42,298 nucleotides of DNA from Terriglobia bacterium (GTDB lineage Bacteria > Acidobacteriota > Terriglobia > Acidiferrales > UBA7541). The stretch's first letter is position 1. Each line of letters opens with the position of its first letter. Both the position numbers and the translations under genes were made by a program. The stretch spans positions 1 through 42,298 of the forward strand of contig JAIQFB010000040.1 of NCBI GenBank assembly GCA_020073485.1. Direction: 5' to 3'. Below the pieces are notes generated by a model that was not told the origin of the DNA, did no database searches, and was given only the letters and a program-made list of their open reading frames with translations. Positions 34,013 through 42,298 of the stretch are shown piece after piece.

Positions 34013-35929
34013 ATGAAGGTAATTACTCGAAAATCGGAATGTGACGTTTTCATTAGCTATCGAAGGGCAGACGGCGGCGCCGAGGCTCGCCTCATCAAGG
34101 AGGAGCTAGAAAAACATGCATACGAAGTCTTCTTGGACGTTACCAATCTGGACGCGGGACCGTTTGACGAGAAGTTGTTACAGCGCATTGCGGAAACCCC
34201 CAATTTTGTCGTTGTACTCACGCCGCATGCACTCGATCGGTGCGCAGACAGAAACGATTGGCTACGTCGGGAAATTGGATGCGCGATACAAACGAACCGG
34301 AATATTGTTCCCATCCTCGTCAAGAACTTTGAGCCCCCGGCCGAGCTTTCTGAAGAAATTCGGCCCTTGCCAAAATACAACGGTGTCTCTTATTCACATG
34401 AGCATTTCGATAGCACTTTGCAGCAGATCATGGCGAAAGTGGGTGAAGCGCCAAAGGCCAGAAGACGAAGGTGGCGGCGGAGGATTTCCATGGCAATAGT
34501 TATCTTTGCCGTCGCCGTGGCAATGTACTTGTTGGTTTCACACAATTTCTATAATGTCCAGAAACCGTCGCAACAGGAATTGACCCTGCAGCAAGAGGCA
34601 AACTTGCTTCGCCTTGGGCGGCGATTTGACGAAGCTATCGCGAGAGACCAAGCAATCGTCGATCTTCACGGTGTATTGTCCGCATGGGCGACCACCGAAA
34701 TTGCCTCAATGAAGAAGTTATTGGAGCAAGAAACCTCGCTTATGGCTGATGGGAAGGTAGCTGAGAATCAGAGCGATCTCACCCGCGCCAAAACCGATTA
34801 CCAACAAGTCATAGACCTTCACGCCGCCCGCGAACTCGAAGCTATAGAATCCTTCAACGCGGTTAACCAGAAAATGAGCGGAGCCACCGATGCGGAGATC
34901 GCCCAGAAGAATTTCGCTAATGGCGTCACAGCTTTCAACCACGGTGAATATGCCATGGCCAAGGCATCGTTTGATCAGGTTCTGACCCGCACGCCCCCCA
35001 ACTGGCCACAGCGCGCTCAGGCACAGGATTACGCACGCAGGGCAGGGAACCGGTCGCAGCAACAACAGCATTTCACCCAGGCCCAGAACTATTTCAACGG
35101 CAAGAACTATGATGCCGCCCGTGAGGAAGCCAGACAGGCGATCAATTCTCAAGATCCGGACCCGGTTTTGGTTCAGCAAACCCAAGAACTCATCGCTCGA
35201 ATTCCATCCGCACCTGTCCCTGCTCCCAGCCCAGGCCAGCCAAGTCCCGCGCCCGAAATTCAAGGTTTGATGCGAAATGCCGAGGCCTTGCTTCAACAAG
35301 GCCAATTCAAAGGCGCCCTAGACAAGGCAGCATCCATAGAGCAATTAAAAGGCGACGCTGGCGCATTGCGGCAAGCGATCCGCACGGCAGAAGAAACCCG
35401 ATATCAGGAGCTGAATTCTCAGTATTTGTCCACTGACAAACAGAACGCGTCGCAATTGCAGGATTTATTGGTGGCATTTCAACAATTCGAACAGAATGCA
35501 GTAAGTCGGCAGGCTGACTCGAAGAAATACTGCGACCAGATTTCAAGTGAGATCGCAGCGCTTTCCGCTATTCGTGCAAGTTCACCGACGCCGGCCCCCG
35601 CACCCCCTGCAGCAGTGGTACCTCTTGGCAATCCTGCCGATGTGCAGGCCGTTCTAAATCGCTATGCACAGGCCGTAGCGAATGGCGACCTCGCCGGTGT
35701 CAAAGCTGTCCGGCAACTCGGCCCCAGCGACGAAAAAAAGATGGCCGATAGCCTGAAGGCCATGAAAGGCAGGGGATTTGCACTTCGCAATTGCATCACG
35801 CCGGAAATCACTGGAGACACCGCCAAGGCAAGCTGCGACACCGTTTTAACTGGAAGCAAAGACACCCCGCCTGGACATCACACTTTTTCACTGATGCGAG
35901 TCAACGGACAGTGGATTATCATTTCTTGA
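34013..35929 (+). CDS. TIR-domain membrane protein with periplasmic repeat region
   Basis: 638 residues. The N-terminal TIR domain (about 9-140) shows CDVFISYRRAD, FLDVTNLDAGPF, and a WLRREIGCA segment where E87 sits at the position of the catalytic Glu of TIR NADases. A very basic patch (RRRRWRRR) precedes one TM helix (about 159-176), so the TIR faces the cytoplasm and the remainder lies outside. That part is helical, with TPR-like units (NGVTAFNHGEYAMAKASFDQ; ALLQQGQFKGALDKAAS), Pro-rich linkers, and a small C-terminal domain. Such TIR proteins signal or deplete NAD+ in defence. It follows the SLATT-like genes on the same strand. Confidence 0.82.
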   Translation: MKVITRKSECDVFISYRRADGGAEARLIKEELEKHAYEVFLDVTNLDAGPFDEKLLQRIAETPNFVVVLTPHALDRCADRNDWLRREIGCAIQTNRNIVPILVKNFEPPAELSEEIRPLPKYNGVSYSHEHFDSTLQQIMAKVGEAPKARRRRWRRRISMAIVIFAVAVAMYLLVSHNFYNVQKPSQQELTLQQEANLLRLGRRFDEAIARDQAIVDLHGVLSAWATTEIASMKKLLEQETSLMADGKVAENQSDLTRAKTDYQQVIDLHAARELEAIESFNAVNQKMSGATDAEIAQKNFANGVTAFNHGEYAMAKASFDQVLTRTPPNWPQRAQAQDYARRAGNRSQQQQHFTQAQNYFNGKNYDAAREEARQAINSQDPDPVLVQQTQELIARIPSAPVPAPSPGQPSPAPEIQGLMRNAEALLQQGQFKGALDKAASIEQLKGDAGALRQAIRTAEETRYQELNSQYLSTDKQNASQLQDLLVAFQQFEQNAVSRQADSKKYCDQISSEIAALSAIRASSPTPAPAPPAAVVPLGNPADVQAVLNRYAQAVANGDLAGVKAVRQLGPSDEKKMADSLKAMKGRGFALRNCITPEITGDTAKASCDTVLTGSKDTPPGHHTFSLMRVNGQWIIIS

Positions 35930-35957
35930 TGCGCAGGTCTTCTGAAGTTGATTGCGA

Positions 35958-35986
35958 TTGACAGTAAATGTTCCTTGAGGTACAAC
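35958..35986 (+). promoter_or_regulatory. Sigma70-like promoter for the outer-membrane protein gene
   Basis: A perfect -35 TTGACA (35958-35963), a 17-base spacer and TACAAC (35981-35986, four of six). Transcription would begin near 35993, before the gene start at 36079. This argues against the in-frame upstream ATG at 35968, which would lie between the boxes. Confidence 0.55.
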
Positions 35987-36078
35987 CCTCCCACTTTACT
36001 GTGCTTCCAGACCTAAAATTTCGCAATCTTCGGGGAGCGCTCAGAGGCCGTGCTTGTCCCAATCTGAGGAGGCCATCG

Positions 36079-37557
36079 ATGCGAAAGTCTTGCACCGCCA
36101 TAGTTTTCTTCAGTGCCATCCTGTCTGCATCCGGCGCGAAAGCTCAAACAAATCCATGCCTCTCAAACATTGTGTACACGCCGTTTCAGACGAGTGGTGC
36201 AAAAGCAGCTTCTACGTCTGTTGCCTGCGCAGTCCCACAAGTCTACAGTAGGAACGGAATTTATTCAGATGCCACAACCGAAGCACCCGTCCTTCACCTT
36301 CAGCTTCCAGGAGCCCCTCTTACAGGGGCAACCATTGCTTTTAATGATTACCTAACCCCCCTAAACAAGGATATTGCAACATCAATCGCTTTACTTCCAG
36401 TCGTTAGCCCGGCAGCAGGAATTTCGTTCATCTTTGATCCAGCCCTTGGCGTCTTTAGTGCTTCAACTGACGGTTTCGGCCCGATTTTTAGTGAGAGGGC
36501 CTCAACGATTGGTCGTCATCGATTGTCAATTGGAGCCAGTTACCAGTATCAGAGTTTTAGCAGTTTGGATGGCGTCAATTTGCGCAGTTTTCCGACAGTG
36601 TATTTACAACAACTTCCAAATCCAACCGTTTGCAGCAGTGACCCGAATGAAACAGGTCAGTGCGCCGGTCTACGTGATTACCTTGTTGCGACAAATCGAA
36701 TTGACCTAAAAATTCATCAAATCAACACATTCGTTTCGTTCGGTGTCACCCGGAACTTTGATATATCCATTTCAGTTCCTCTAATGGACGTTCGGATGGC
36801 AGCGACGGCAGACACGCGCGTGGTACTGAATGACGATGGCTTTAATTTTCTTTCTCTCATTTCTAATCAGTTTTTCCCTTGCGCGACAGTTACAGTCGGG
36901 CAACTGTGCCTCCATCAGATATTCTCCAATGCGCAACATGCTTTCGGCGTAGGTGATATAACTCTTCGAGCTAAAGCACATATTAAGAGCTGGGAGCATG
37001 CCGGGTTGGCAGTGGGGCTCGATGTGAGAATCCCAAACGGAGACGCACTCAATTTCCTTGGATCAGGAGCAGTGGGGATTAGGCCGTTTGTCGTCTGGTC
37101 ACACGGTGGACGCATTTCTCCGCATATCAATCTTGGATACCAATGGAACGGTAAATCGATCTTGGGGCAGGATGTCACTACCGGAACAAAAGGTAGTCTA
37201 CCCGGTGATTTGCTATATTCTGTCGGCGCTGAGGCCTCTATTGTCCGACGCTTGACGGCGACCTTTGACCTAGTTGGCCAACGGCTGTTCAATACCACTG
37301 TCGATAGTCTCACGCAGGTGCAAGTTCCAGGTGATCGGTGTAGTGGCTGTTCACCGGCAGTGCCAGCCCCTTCCTATCCTGTAACCACTATCGCCTCCTC
37401 TACTAGTTCTTACGGGATCAATAATGCCGCGTTGGGTGTTCGGTTCAATCCTTTTGGCCGCCTTCTTGTTTCTGCAAATGTGCAATTGAAGCTCGACAAT
37501 GGTGGGCTCCGTTCCAAAGCGATTCCGCTAGTTTCGGCCACCTACACTTTTCAATGA
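36079..37557 (+). CDS. Outer-membrane beta-barrel protein (phenol-degradation MetA-like)
   Basis: 492 residues with a signal peptide (MRKSCTAIVFFSAILSASGA). The mature part is rich in alternating, aromatic-girdled strands (HRLSIGASYQYQSF; INTFVSFGVTRNFDISISVP; AGLAVGLDVRIPNGD; HINLGYQWNG) and ends in a strand with terminal aromatic (ATYTFQ), as in outer-membrane barrels. GAGGAGG at 36066-36072 fixes the start. The pattern resembles MetA-pathway/transporter-type porins, but the substrate is unknown. Several Cys pairs (SPAVPAPS region, RCSGCSP) suggest disulfide loops. It lies between the TIR gene and a surface protein. Confidence 0.75.
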   Translation: MRKSCTAIVFFSAILSASGAKAQTNPCLSNIVYTPFQTSGAKAASTSVACAVPQVYSRNGIYSDATTEAPVLHLQLPGAPLTGATIAFNDYLTPLNKDIATSIALLPVVSPAAGISFIFDPALGVFSASTDGFGPIFSERASTIGRHRLSIGASYQYQSFSSLDGVNLRSFPTVYLQQLPNPTVCSSDPNETGQCAGLRDYLVATNRIDLKIHQINTFVSFGVTRNFDISISVPLMDVRMAATADTRVVLNDDGFNFLSLISNQFFPCATVTVGQLCLHQIFSNAQHAFGVGDITLRAKAHIKSWEHAGLAVGLDVRIPNGDALNFLGSGAVGIRPFVVWSHGGRISPHINLGYQWNGKSILGQDVTTGTKGSLPGDLLYSVGAEASIVRRLTATFDLVGQRLFNTTVDSLTQVQVPGDRCSGCSPAVPAPSYPVTTIASSTSSYGINNAALGVRFNPFGRLLVSANVQLKLDNGGLRSKAIPLVSATYTFQ

Positions 37558-37877
37558 TCCAGCGTTGAGTTGGTTGCTAGACACTTGCCGAATGAGCGCG
37601 GTGGGTATTTACACTCAATAGGGACATTCATGCTGCTTGTTAGGCGTTGCCCCCGAACGCTTAGATTGGAGGCAGGGCAGTTCGAAAAATTACAGCGGGC
37701 AAACAGCTTCCTTTTTGTCCGAGGAGCCTTACTTGTTGCCACGCGATCGATATTGCCGTTTAAGGAGGACAGAATTATAATGCATCCCGTCCCGCAAAGG
37801 TTAACGCTCGCACGGTATGGGGTATCCCCGACCCCAATTGTGTACGTTCATACTTCGTTTCTGGCTGGAGATCTGAA
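37558..37877. other. 320-base stretch, possible leader, no clear gene
   Basis: One plus-strand frame (37570-37881, 103 residues) fills this stretch and overlaps the next start by four bases, but it has Arg/Leu-biased, non-family-like sequence and no ribosome site, so I leave it out. The stretch presumably holds the promoter of the surface-protein gene; I cannot place it. Confidence 0.4.
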
Positions 37878-39194
37878 ATGACCCGCCCACGACTATTAAG
37901 GGGCAACGTATTGGTTTGGGCTGTTGTTGCGTTCATCTTTGCTTCTGGCAACGCATTGTTTGCGGCTGAAGTCTCAATTAACCCAAGTGTTTCAACTTCT
38001 GGATTGGTCGGTAACGTAGCAGTGAGCGTATTGTACCAGAGCCAAGGGGCGACGGTTTCGGCGCTTCAGTTTGATTTGGAATACGACCGGAGCGCTCTGA
38101 CCATTACGGCTACAGCGGGGACTTCGACAAATAACGCCAGCAAGACTCTGGTCACAAGTGTGTTGCCGAACGGCGATACGCGCTTTTTGATCTTTGGTGT
38201 TAATCAGACAGTGATTGGGGACGGCCCCATAGTTAACCTAACTATCCAAGTGAATGCCAACTCATCGGTCGCGTCGTATTCCTTAGGATTCCTCAACGCA
38301 GCAGCTTCTGACTCAGCCGGGCAGGCTGTGCCCATCGCAGCTCTTTCTGGGAGCATCGCTATCACACGTAAGGTTAGCGCAACGGCACTGGTTTCTTCGC
38401 TTAATCCCGAGGTAGCTGGTCAATCGGTGACGTTTACGGCCACGGTTAGCAGTACCGCAGGCGGGACGCCAACCGGCACAGTGACTTTCTTCAAAGGCTC
38501 AACTGCATTGGGAACAGGAGCAGTAACGCTTAATGGGAGCGGGGTGGCGACTTTATCCACATCAGTGCTCGTTGTAGGTTCCCCTTCGATTACCGCAAGC
38601 TACAGCGGTGATGCAAACTATGCCGCAAGCGTATCTCCTGCAGTAACCGAGACCGTAAACGCTGCGGGATTTGCTCCACCTGCAACGGGTCTTACAGTCA
38701 CGGCGGGGCAGAACCTTCCGACTAATCTCACCCTTTATGCCGCCGCCGGGTCCGGCCTGAATTTTACTTTGAGCTGCTTGGGAGCGCCGGCGAAGACAAC
38801 CTGCCTGTTCGGGTCCAATCCTGTAGCGCCGGGACCACCGCCGAATGGCACGACGGTGCAAATGACGCTTCAAACGTCGAGTTCCGAATTACCGCCTAGG
38901 CCATCGAATCGCGCCCCGCGGCCCTGGGGAACCCTCGGAATCTTCACCGCCTTGGCAGCGATATTGGCGGGCACGAATCATTTGCGCCACGCTCCTCGCC
39001 GTCGTCTAGCGTTTGGAATGTGCGTTGCGGTTTTCGCGCTAGCTTCAATTCTGATTAGCTGCGGTGGCGGTGGCGCCGGTTCCAGTCCTACGCTCCCGTA
39101 CACAGGAACACCGAAAGGACCTGTGACATTCACGGTGAACGGGACTTCCGGAACCACGACAATCTCCACGCAAGTGACTGTGACAGTTCAATAG
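37878..39194 (+). CDS. Secreted cohesin/Ig-like surface protein
   Basis: 438 residues. Signal peptide (hydrophobic WAVVAFIFASGNALF). Residues ~32-160 match a cohesin-type fold (VSVLYQSQGATVSALQFDLEY). Residues ~170-262 are a bacterial Ig-like repeat of the Big_3_5 type (QSVTFTATVSS, GTPTGTVTFFKGST, SYSGDANYAASVSP), frequent in acidobacterial surface proteins. A Pro/Thr-rich linker and two C-terminal hydrophobic segments follow, the second ending in SILISCGGGGAG, a lipobox-like or anchor site, then a short beta tail. Likely cell-surface adhesion or scaffold. GGAG lies about 8 bases before the start. Confidence 0.78.
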   Translation: MTRPRLLRGNVLVWAVVAFIFASGNALFAAEVSINPSVSTSGLVGNVAVSVLYQSQGATVSALQFDLEYDRSALTITATAGTSTNNASKTLVTSVLPNGDTRFLIFGVNQTVIGDGPIVNLTIQVNANSSVASYSLGFLNAAASDSAGQAVPIAALSGSIAITRKVSATALVSSLNPEVAGQSVTFTATVSSTAGGTPTGTVTFFKGSTALGTGAVTLNGSGVATLSTSVLVVGSPSITASYSGDANYAASVSPAVTETVNAAGFAPPATGLTVTAGQNLPTNLTLYAAAGSGLNFTLSCLGAPAKTTCLFGSNPVAPGPPPNGTTVQMTLQTSSSELPPRPSNRAPRPWGTLGIFTALAAILAGTNHLRHAPRRRLAFGMCVAVFALASILISCGGGGAGSSPTLPYTGTPKGPVTFTVNGTSGTTTISTQVTVTVQ

Positions 39195-39662
39195 GCACTG
39201 GTTACAAGACTTGTGGCTTCGGCCTTCTGGCTTGAATTTTGTCTGATGAATTTGAGTGCAAATCTGTACTTTCCCGCCTATCAAAACTGCAGCCGTTAAG
39301 TACCCTTTATAGTGGTGTTAGCCGGGGCCTTTCGAGGACGGTCCCGTCGCCAATCCCTAGCTTGGGAGCAATCTTTCGCGAGGAGTGGGGTTCCGAACTC
39401 CTGCGCAAATCGTGTCCTCATCCCATCGGATGATTCGCATGGTGAATTTGGGACAGGCTACACCGGAAGAATTGTCAGCGCACACCACAGAAGTTGCATT
39501 CATGAGTGGGCTAGATAGGGCACGGAATCGTCTTGTTTGGTCGCCGCGAATACGCGACTTCTTAGTGCCTTGTGAGTAGCAAGAATTTGTGGTCACGCCG
39601 GAGCCATGCGGTGTAGACTCCCGCAGATTTCCGCTCGCAGCGGGTAGTACGGAGGGGCCGGT
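39195..39662. other. 470-base stretch without a recognised gene
   Basis: Frames on both strands (up to 134 residues on the minus strand) lack ribosome sites and family resemblance. I see no tRNA, repeat or hairpin. The promoter of the zinc-ribbon/TPR gene should lie in its last 100 bases. Confidence 0.45.
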
Positions 39663-40508
39663 ATGGGCGTATTCGATTGGATTTCTGGAAAAGGAACACA
39701 AGATAGTAATCAGAAAACTGTGGGTCCCCGTACATCGGAAATAGAATGCCCCAAGTGTCATGCAAAGATGCTCGACGACGAACCCGGACCTATAAAATGC
39801 TTTTCTTGTGGTACGCCGATCCGCGCTGCGTCCATTCCGGTTTCGAGAGGAGTCGAAAATTCACAAATGGCGAGTCTTATGCCGCGAGCATCTGAATTGC
39901 CTCTCGTCCCGTCGGAAGAGGAATATGTTCGCAAATGTCTTGCCCCCTCTTTTTCAGAGGCGCAGAAGGAGCGAGCATTCCAGGATATTCCGGAATTGCA
40001 ACGGGTACTAGGCCCGCTGAATGCGAGTCGAAATGAAGAAGCTGCACGAGAAGCCGAGACATTGGCGACGCAGTACAGCGACTGGGACATGTCCTACGAC
40101 TGGGGTGCAACGGCGAACCTGCGACTCGGTCACTATGATCGTGCTCGCAGTCTGCTGCGAGAAGGCCTTGAGAAGGCCAAACGAAAGGGCCGTCTCTGCA
40201 CAGTCATGGGCGAGGTCGAATGGAAGACTAAGAGCATAAAAGACGCCCTTTTCTGGTTGGTTCAGGGTATTCATTGTCAGGAAGTGCTCAAAGACTTTGA
40301 GGAGAGCCCCTACCTATATCTGCACTACATAGCTGAAGGGCTCGAACTGCCGAATGTCGCTGCGGCGTTCATTTCTCGCGTAGACAAAATCCGCTATGGT
40401 GGAATACGCCTTAACACAACCTCGCACCGCGCGTTGGCTATTGGAGCTTCCATAGACGAACTGTCTTATCTACTGACGCGGACATCAATAAGTCCCCGCT
40501 TCGATTGA
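39663..40508 (+). CDS. Zinc-ribbon protein with TPR-like helical module
   Basis: 281 residues. The N-terminal part has a CPKC...CFSC zinc ribbon (about 29-49). After a linker, residues ~105-260 form helical repeats (GPLNASRNEEAAREAETLA; HYDRARSLLREGLEKAKRKG; FEESPYLYLHYIAEGLELP). These align closely with the N-terminal module of the convergent WD40 gene, including EESPYLYLHY and the RVDKIRYG segment. The C-terminal ~23 residues are coded by DNA that is antisense to the end of the WD40 gene, so this protein may be truncated. GGAGGGG just before the ATG fixes the start. Function unknown. Confidence 0.65.
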   Translation: MGVFDWISGKGTQDSNQKTVGPRTSEIECPKCHAKMLDDEPGPIKCFSCGTPIRAASIPVSRGVENSQMASLMPRASELPLVPSEEEYVRKCLAPSFSEAQKERAFQDIPELQRVLGPLNASRNEEAAREAETLATQYSDWDMSYDWGATANLRLGHYDRARSLLREGLEKAKRKGRLCTVMGEVEWKTKSIKDALFWLVQGIHCQEVLKDFEESPYLYLHYIAEGLELPNVAAAFISRVDKIRYGGIRLNTTSHRALAIGASIDELSYLLTRTSISPRFD

Positions 40509-42231
40509 ATCGCACGCTCCTGATTCCTTTGCTGTGCCCAACGTATCTAGCTACTTCACTTCCTGTGTTTATGTCCCAAATTCTAATTGTGCAATCTTTC
40601 TCATTTTCGGGATATCCCGAACCTGCACTCGCCGCGTAGTTGCCATCGGCTGAAACATCAAGACACCAGATGCCAGAAGTATGCCCGCGAAGACATCGGA
40701 CCTCTTTTCCGTTGTGGAGGTCCCAAACGCGCACAGTCCGATCATTGCTACAGGACAGCGCCAGATCGCCAGAAGGCGTGAATCTAACTTCGTTGACTTC
40801 GCCCTCGTGGCCCACGAGTGTGGCGGTTCTTTGACCGGAAGTTGCGTTCACGAGGTGAATTAAATTGTCGTCTTCGGCACAAAGGATACTCTGGGCGTTG
40901 GCTGAAAGTGCGAGTGCATTGATGCGTTTGGTAATTTCGAACTGGGACGTCAGCGTTGGTCCGCTGAGGCTCCAAAGGACAATTTTCTTATCGCCCACAA
41001 CCAGCATCACTCGGCAATTTGCTGAGAAGACCGCGTTGCGCAAACCGCCAATGGTCTGGGTGTTCAATTGACAAACATCTGACAAGTTGCCGCTGTCCAA
41101 ATCCCACTGACGCACTACGCTCGGCTTGGCAAATAGCTCCTGATAAACAAGCAGCACGCCGTTGGCATCTGGCCTGACACCGAGCATGCCCCTAAGATGG
41201 CGGTTCGAGATCACATGTGATTCGGCAAAGGTCTTGAGGTCCCAAGCTTTCACCGAGCGTTCCCGTCCAAAGGAGACCGCTCGCTTCCCATCCGAGAGGA
41301 AGACCGCTACATCCACAATACCCGCGTGATCTATGAAACGCCCTATCTCGCGCGGATCCACCGCTGGTTGCGTCCGCATAGTCCGGAAATCATACTCAAA
41401 GAACTGATTTCCCCTCGCAGAATCAACCATGTCTGATCCCGAAACAGTGACTCCGATCGGCTTCAATTTCTGATTGAGGAAGTTAGCGGCGGCCCAGTCG
41501 TCCATAGTACCCGGCGCATCGAAACCCCCGGTTTTGAAGCGCCACACGATCTTCTTACCATACTGCGTTGTTTGCAGGCCCAAACTAACCAGCGAGAACG
41601 CGGGATTGGGATGATTCTTCAGTGCGCTCTCAATCTGGTGGAGGGCGCGCTCGAGTCCCACTTCCGCTTCTGACAAATCTGTGGGCGGAGGGCTAGGTTT
41701 CAGGTATCGTCCGCACAGCCCGACAAGAACATCTCGCATGCCGGGAGTCGTCTGTTGACGGGCCAAGTCGCCCAGATCTGCCGCCGTCGTGGCGTTCAGG
41801 CGGATACTGTATCGGATGCGATCGACCCGTTCGATCAGAGCCGCGGCAACATCAGAGAGCCCCAGCGCGTCAGCAACGTAATGCAAGTAGAGATACGGGC
41901 TCTCTTCATAGTCTTTGATTGCCTCCTGACAATGAATTGCCTGGACCCACCAGTAGATTGCATCGCGAAGGTTCTTAGTTTTCCATTGAATGTTACCCAT
42001 CAGCGCGCAGATGCGACTTTTACGTTTGGCGTTCTCAAGACCTTCCTGCAGAAGATTACGGGCACGTTCGTGTTCTCGCAATTCCAACATGGCGCTCGTC
42101 GCCCAAAGGTAGCCTACATCCCAATCGCCGTATTGCTTGATTATGTTCTCCGCCTCTTGTAGAGCTTCCTGATTTCGGCCCGAATTGAGAGGAGCTAATA
42201 CACGTTGCGCCACCTCCACCTTCTTCGACAT
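40438..42231 (-). CDS. TPR-like plus WD40-repeat protein
   Basis: 597 residues from the ATG at 42231 (42249 is possible). Residues ~5-150 are the same helical module as in the convergent neighbour (RVLAPLNSGRNQEALQEAE; CQEAIKDYEESPYLYLHY). A short region of unknown fold follows (about 190-290). The C-terminal ~300 residues are WD40 blades with GH...D and W-D endings (LVGHEGEVNEVRFTPSGDLA, RTVRVWDLHNG, CTIRIWDINTG, KTVRLWKLQ). Likely a protein-protein scaffold; no enzymatic domain seen. Upstream of 42231 the coding character changes, so the N-terminus may be truncated by a junction. Confidence 0.75.
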   Translation of the reverse strand: MSKKVEVAQRVLAPLNSGRNQEALQEAENIIKQYGDWDVGYLWATSAMLELREHERARNLLQEGLENAKRKSRICALMGNIQWKTKNLRDAIYWWVQAIHCQEAIKDYEESPYLYLHYVADALGLSDVAAALIERVDRIRYSIRLNATTAADLGDLARQQTTPGMRDVLVGLCGRYLKPSPPPTDLSEAEVGLERALHQIESALKNHPNPAFSLVSLGLQTTQYGKKIVWRFKTGGFDAPGTMDDWAAANFLNQKLKPIGVTVSGSDMVDSARGNQFFEYDFRTMRTQPAVDPREIGRFIDHAGIVDVAVFLSDGKRAVSFGRERSVKAWDLKTFAESHVISNRHLRGMLGVRPDANGVLLVYQELFAKPSVVRQWDLDSGNLSDVCQLNTQTIGGLRNAVFSANCRVMLVVGDKKIVLWSLSGPTLTSQFEITKRINALALSANAQSILCAEDDNLIHLVNATSGQRTATLVGHEGEVNEVRFTPSGDLALSCSNDRTVRVWDLHNGKEVRCLRGHTSGIWCLDVSADGNYAASAGSGYPENEKDCTIRIWDINTGSEVARYVGHSKGIRSVRFNRSGDLLMSASVDKTVRLWKLQ

Positions 42232-42298
42232 CCGGGCGCTCACCCTCAAGGGCTACGGCCTGGATTTGCAGAAGGACACCCAGCTCGTCACCGCGACC
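42206..42298 (+). other. Possible edge of a different coding region
   Basis: The last ~90 bases read on the plus strand as an uninterrupted, GC-rich frame (FFDIRALTLKGYGLDLQKD) with codon use like the core, not like the adjacent WD40 gene. This hints that a different gene begins to the left and continues past the window, and that the WD40 gene's start lies next to a junction. Too short to name. Confidence 0.4.

Noticed and set aside
37570-37881. 103-residue frame overlapping the next gene by four bases
   Set aside because: The overlap looks operon-like, but there is no ribosome site, family likeness or folded-looking sequence.

Overview
The window looks like a piece of chromosome from a soil bacterium of the phylum Acidobacteriota. 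This is inferred from recognisable protein families only; there is no rRNA. Pointers are the Ig-like and cohesin surface protein, an M1 peptidase carrying HEAT repeats, a PQQ dehydrogenase with its cytochrome, a decayed PknB-type kinase N-terminus, many XRE and STAS style regulators, and REP-like hairpins around GGCTTCAGCC and CCGCCTNNAGGCGG. A GC-rich, densely coding core (about 8.5-31.7 kb) lies between two lower-GC, sparsely coding flanks.

Left flank (1-8.5 kb): small hypothetical proteins, a HemJ/CopD-like membrane protein, an XRE regulator, a Lys/Arg-rich mini-protein, a frameshifted thioredoxin-2 gene, and a secreted beta-propeller protein preceded by a CRP-like palindrome pair. It ends in an integrase N-terminal fragment abutting the 3' end of tRNA-Ser(CGA), the usual arrangement of a decaying genomic island.

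Core (8.5-31.7 kb): a methyltransferase-like membrane protein with a DUF2892-like partner, two cupins, an M1 aminopeptidase with HEAT repeats, a metallo-beta-lactamase-fold hydrolase behind a kinase relic, a STAS protein, a broken di-heme cytochrome c overlapping a PQQ dehydrogenase that has the lanthanide-type DxD motif, a hybrid histidine kinase, and an SDR. Next comes a two-armed glycolate/glycerate locus. glcD-glcE-glcF lie on the minus strand behind a near-consensus sigma70-like promoter. A small hypothetical gene, a glyoxylate/hydroxypyruvate reductase, glcG and a MOFRL-type glycerate kinase lie on the plus strand. Together these could oxidise glycolate to glyoxylate and feed hydroxypyruvate/glycerate into lower glycolysis. 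A SoxC-like sulfite dehydrogenase with its mono-heme cytochrome closes the core.

Right flank (31.7-42.3 kb): a 770-base non-coding stretch resembling a dispersed decayed element, then a candidate defence locus. The locus holds a four-TM protein that looks like two SLATT-type 2TM effector modules, a truncated second copy of its C-terminal module, and a TIR-TM-repeat protein. After it come an outer-membrane beta-barrel protein, a cohesin/Ig-like surface protein, and two convergent paralogues sharing a TPR-like module (one with a zinc ribbon, one with WD40 repeats). At the extreme right edge the coding character changes abruptly.

Four genes or gene copies are broken or fragmentary besides the integrase: thioredoxin, the kinase relic, the cytochrome c and the second SLATT-like copy. 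Single-base assembly errors cannot be excluded for the frameshifts.
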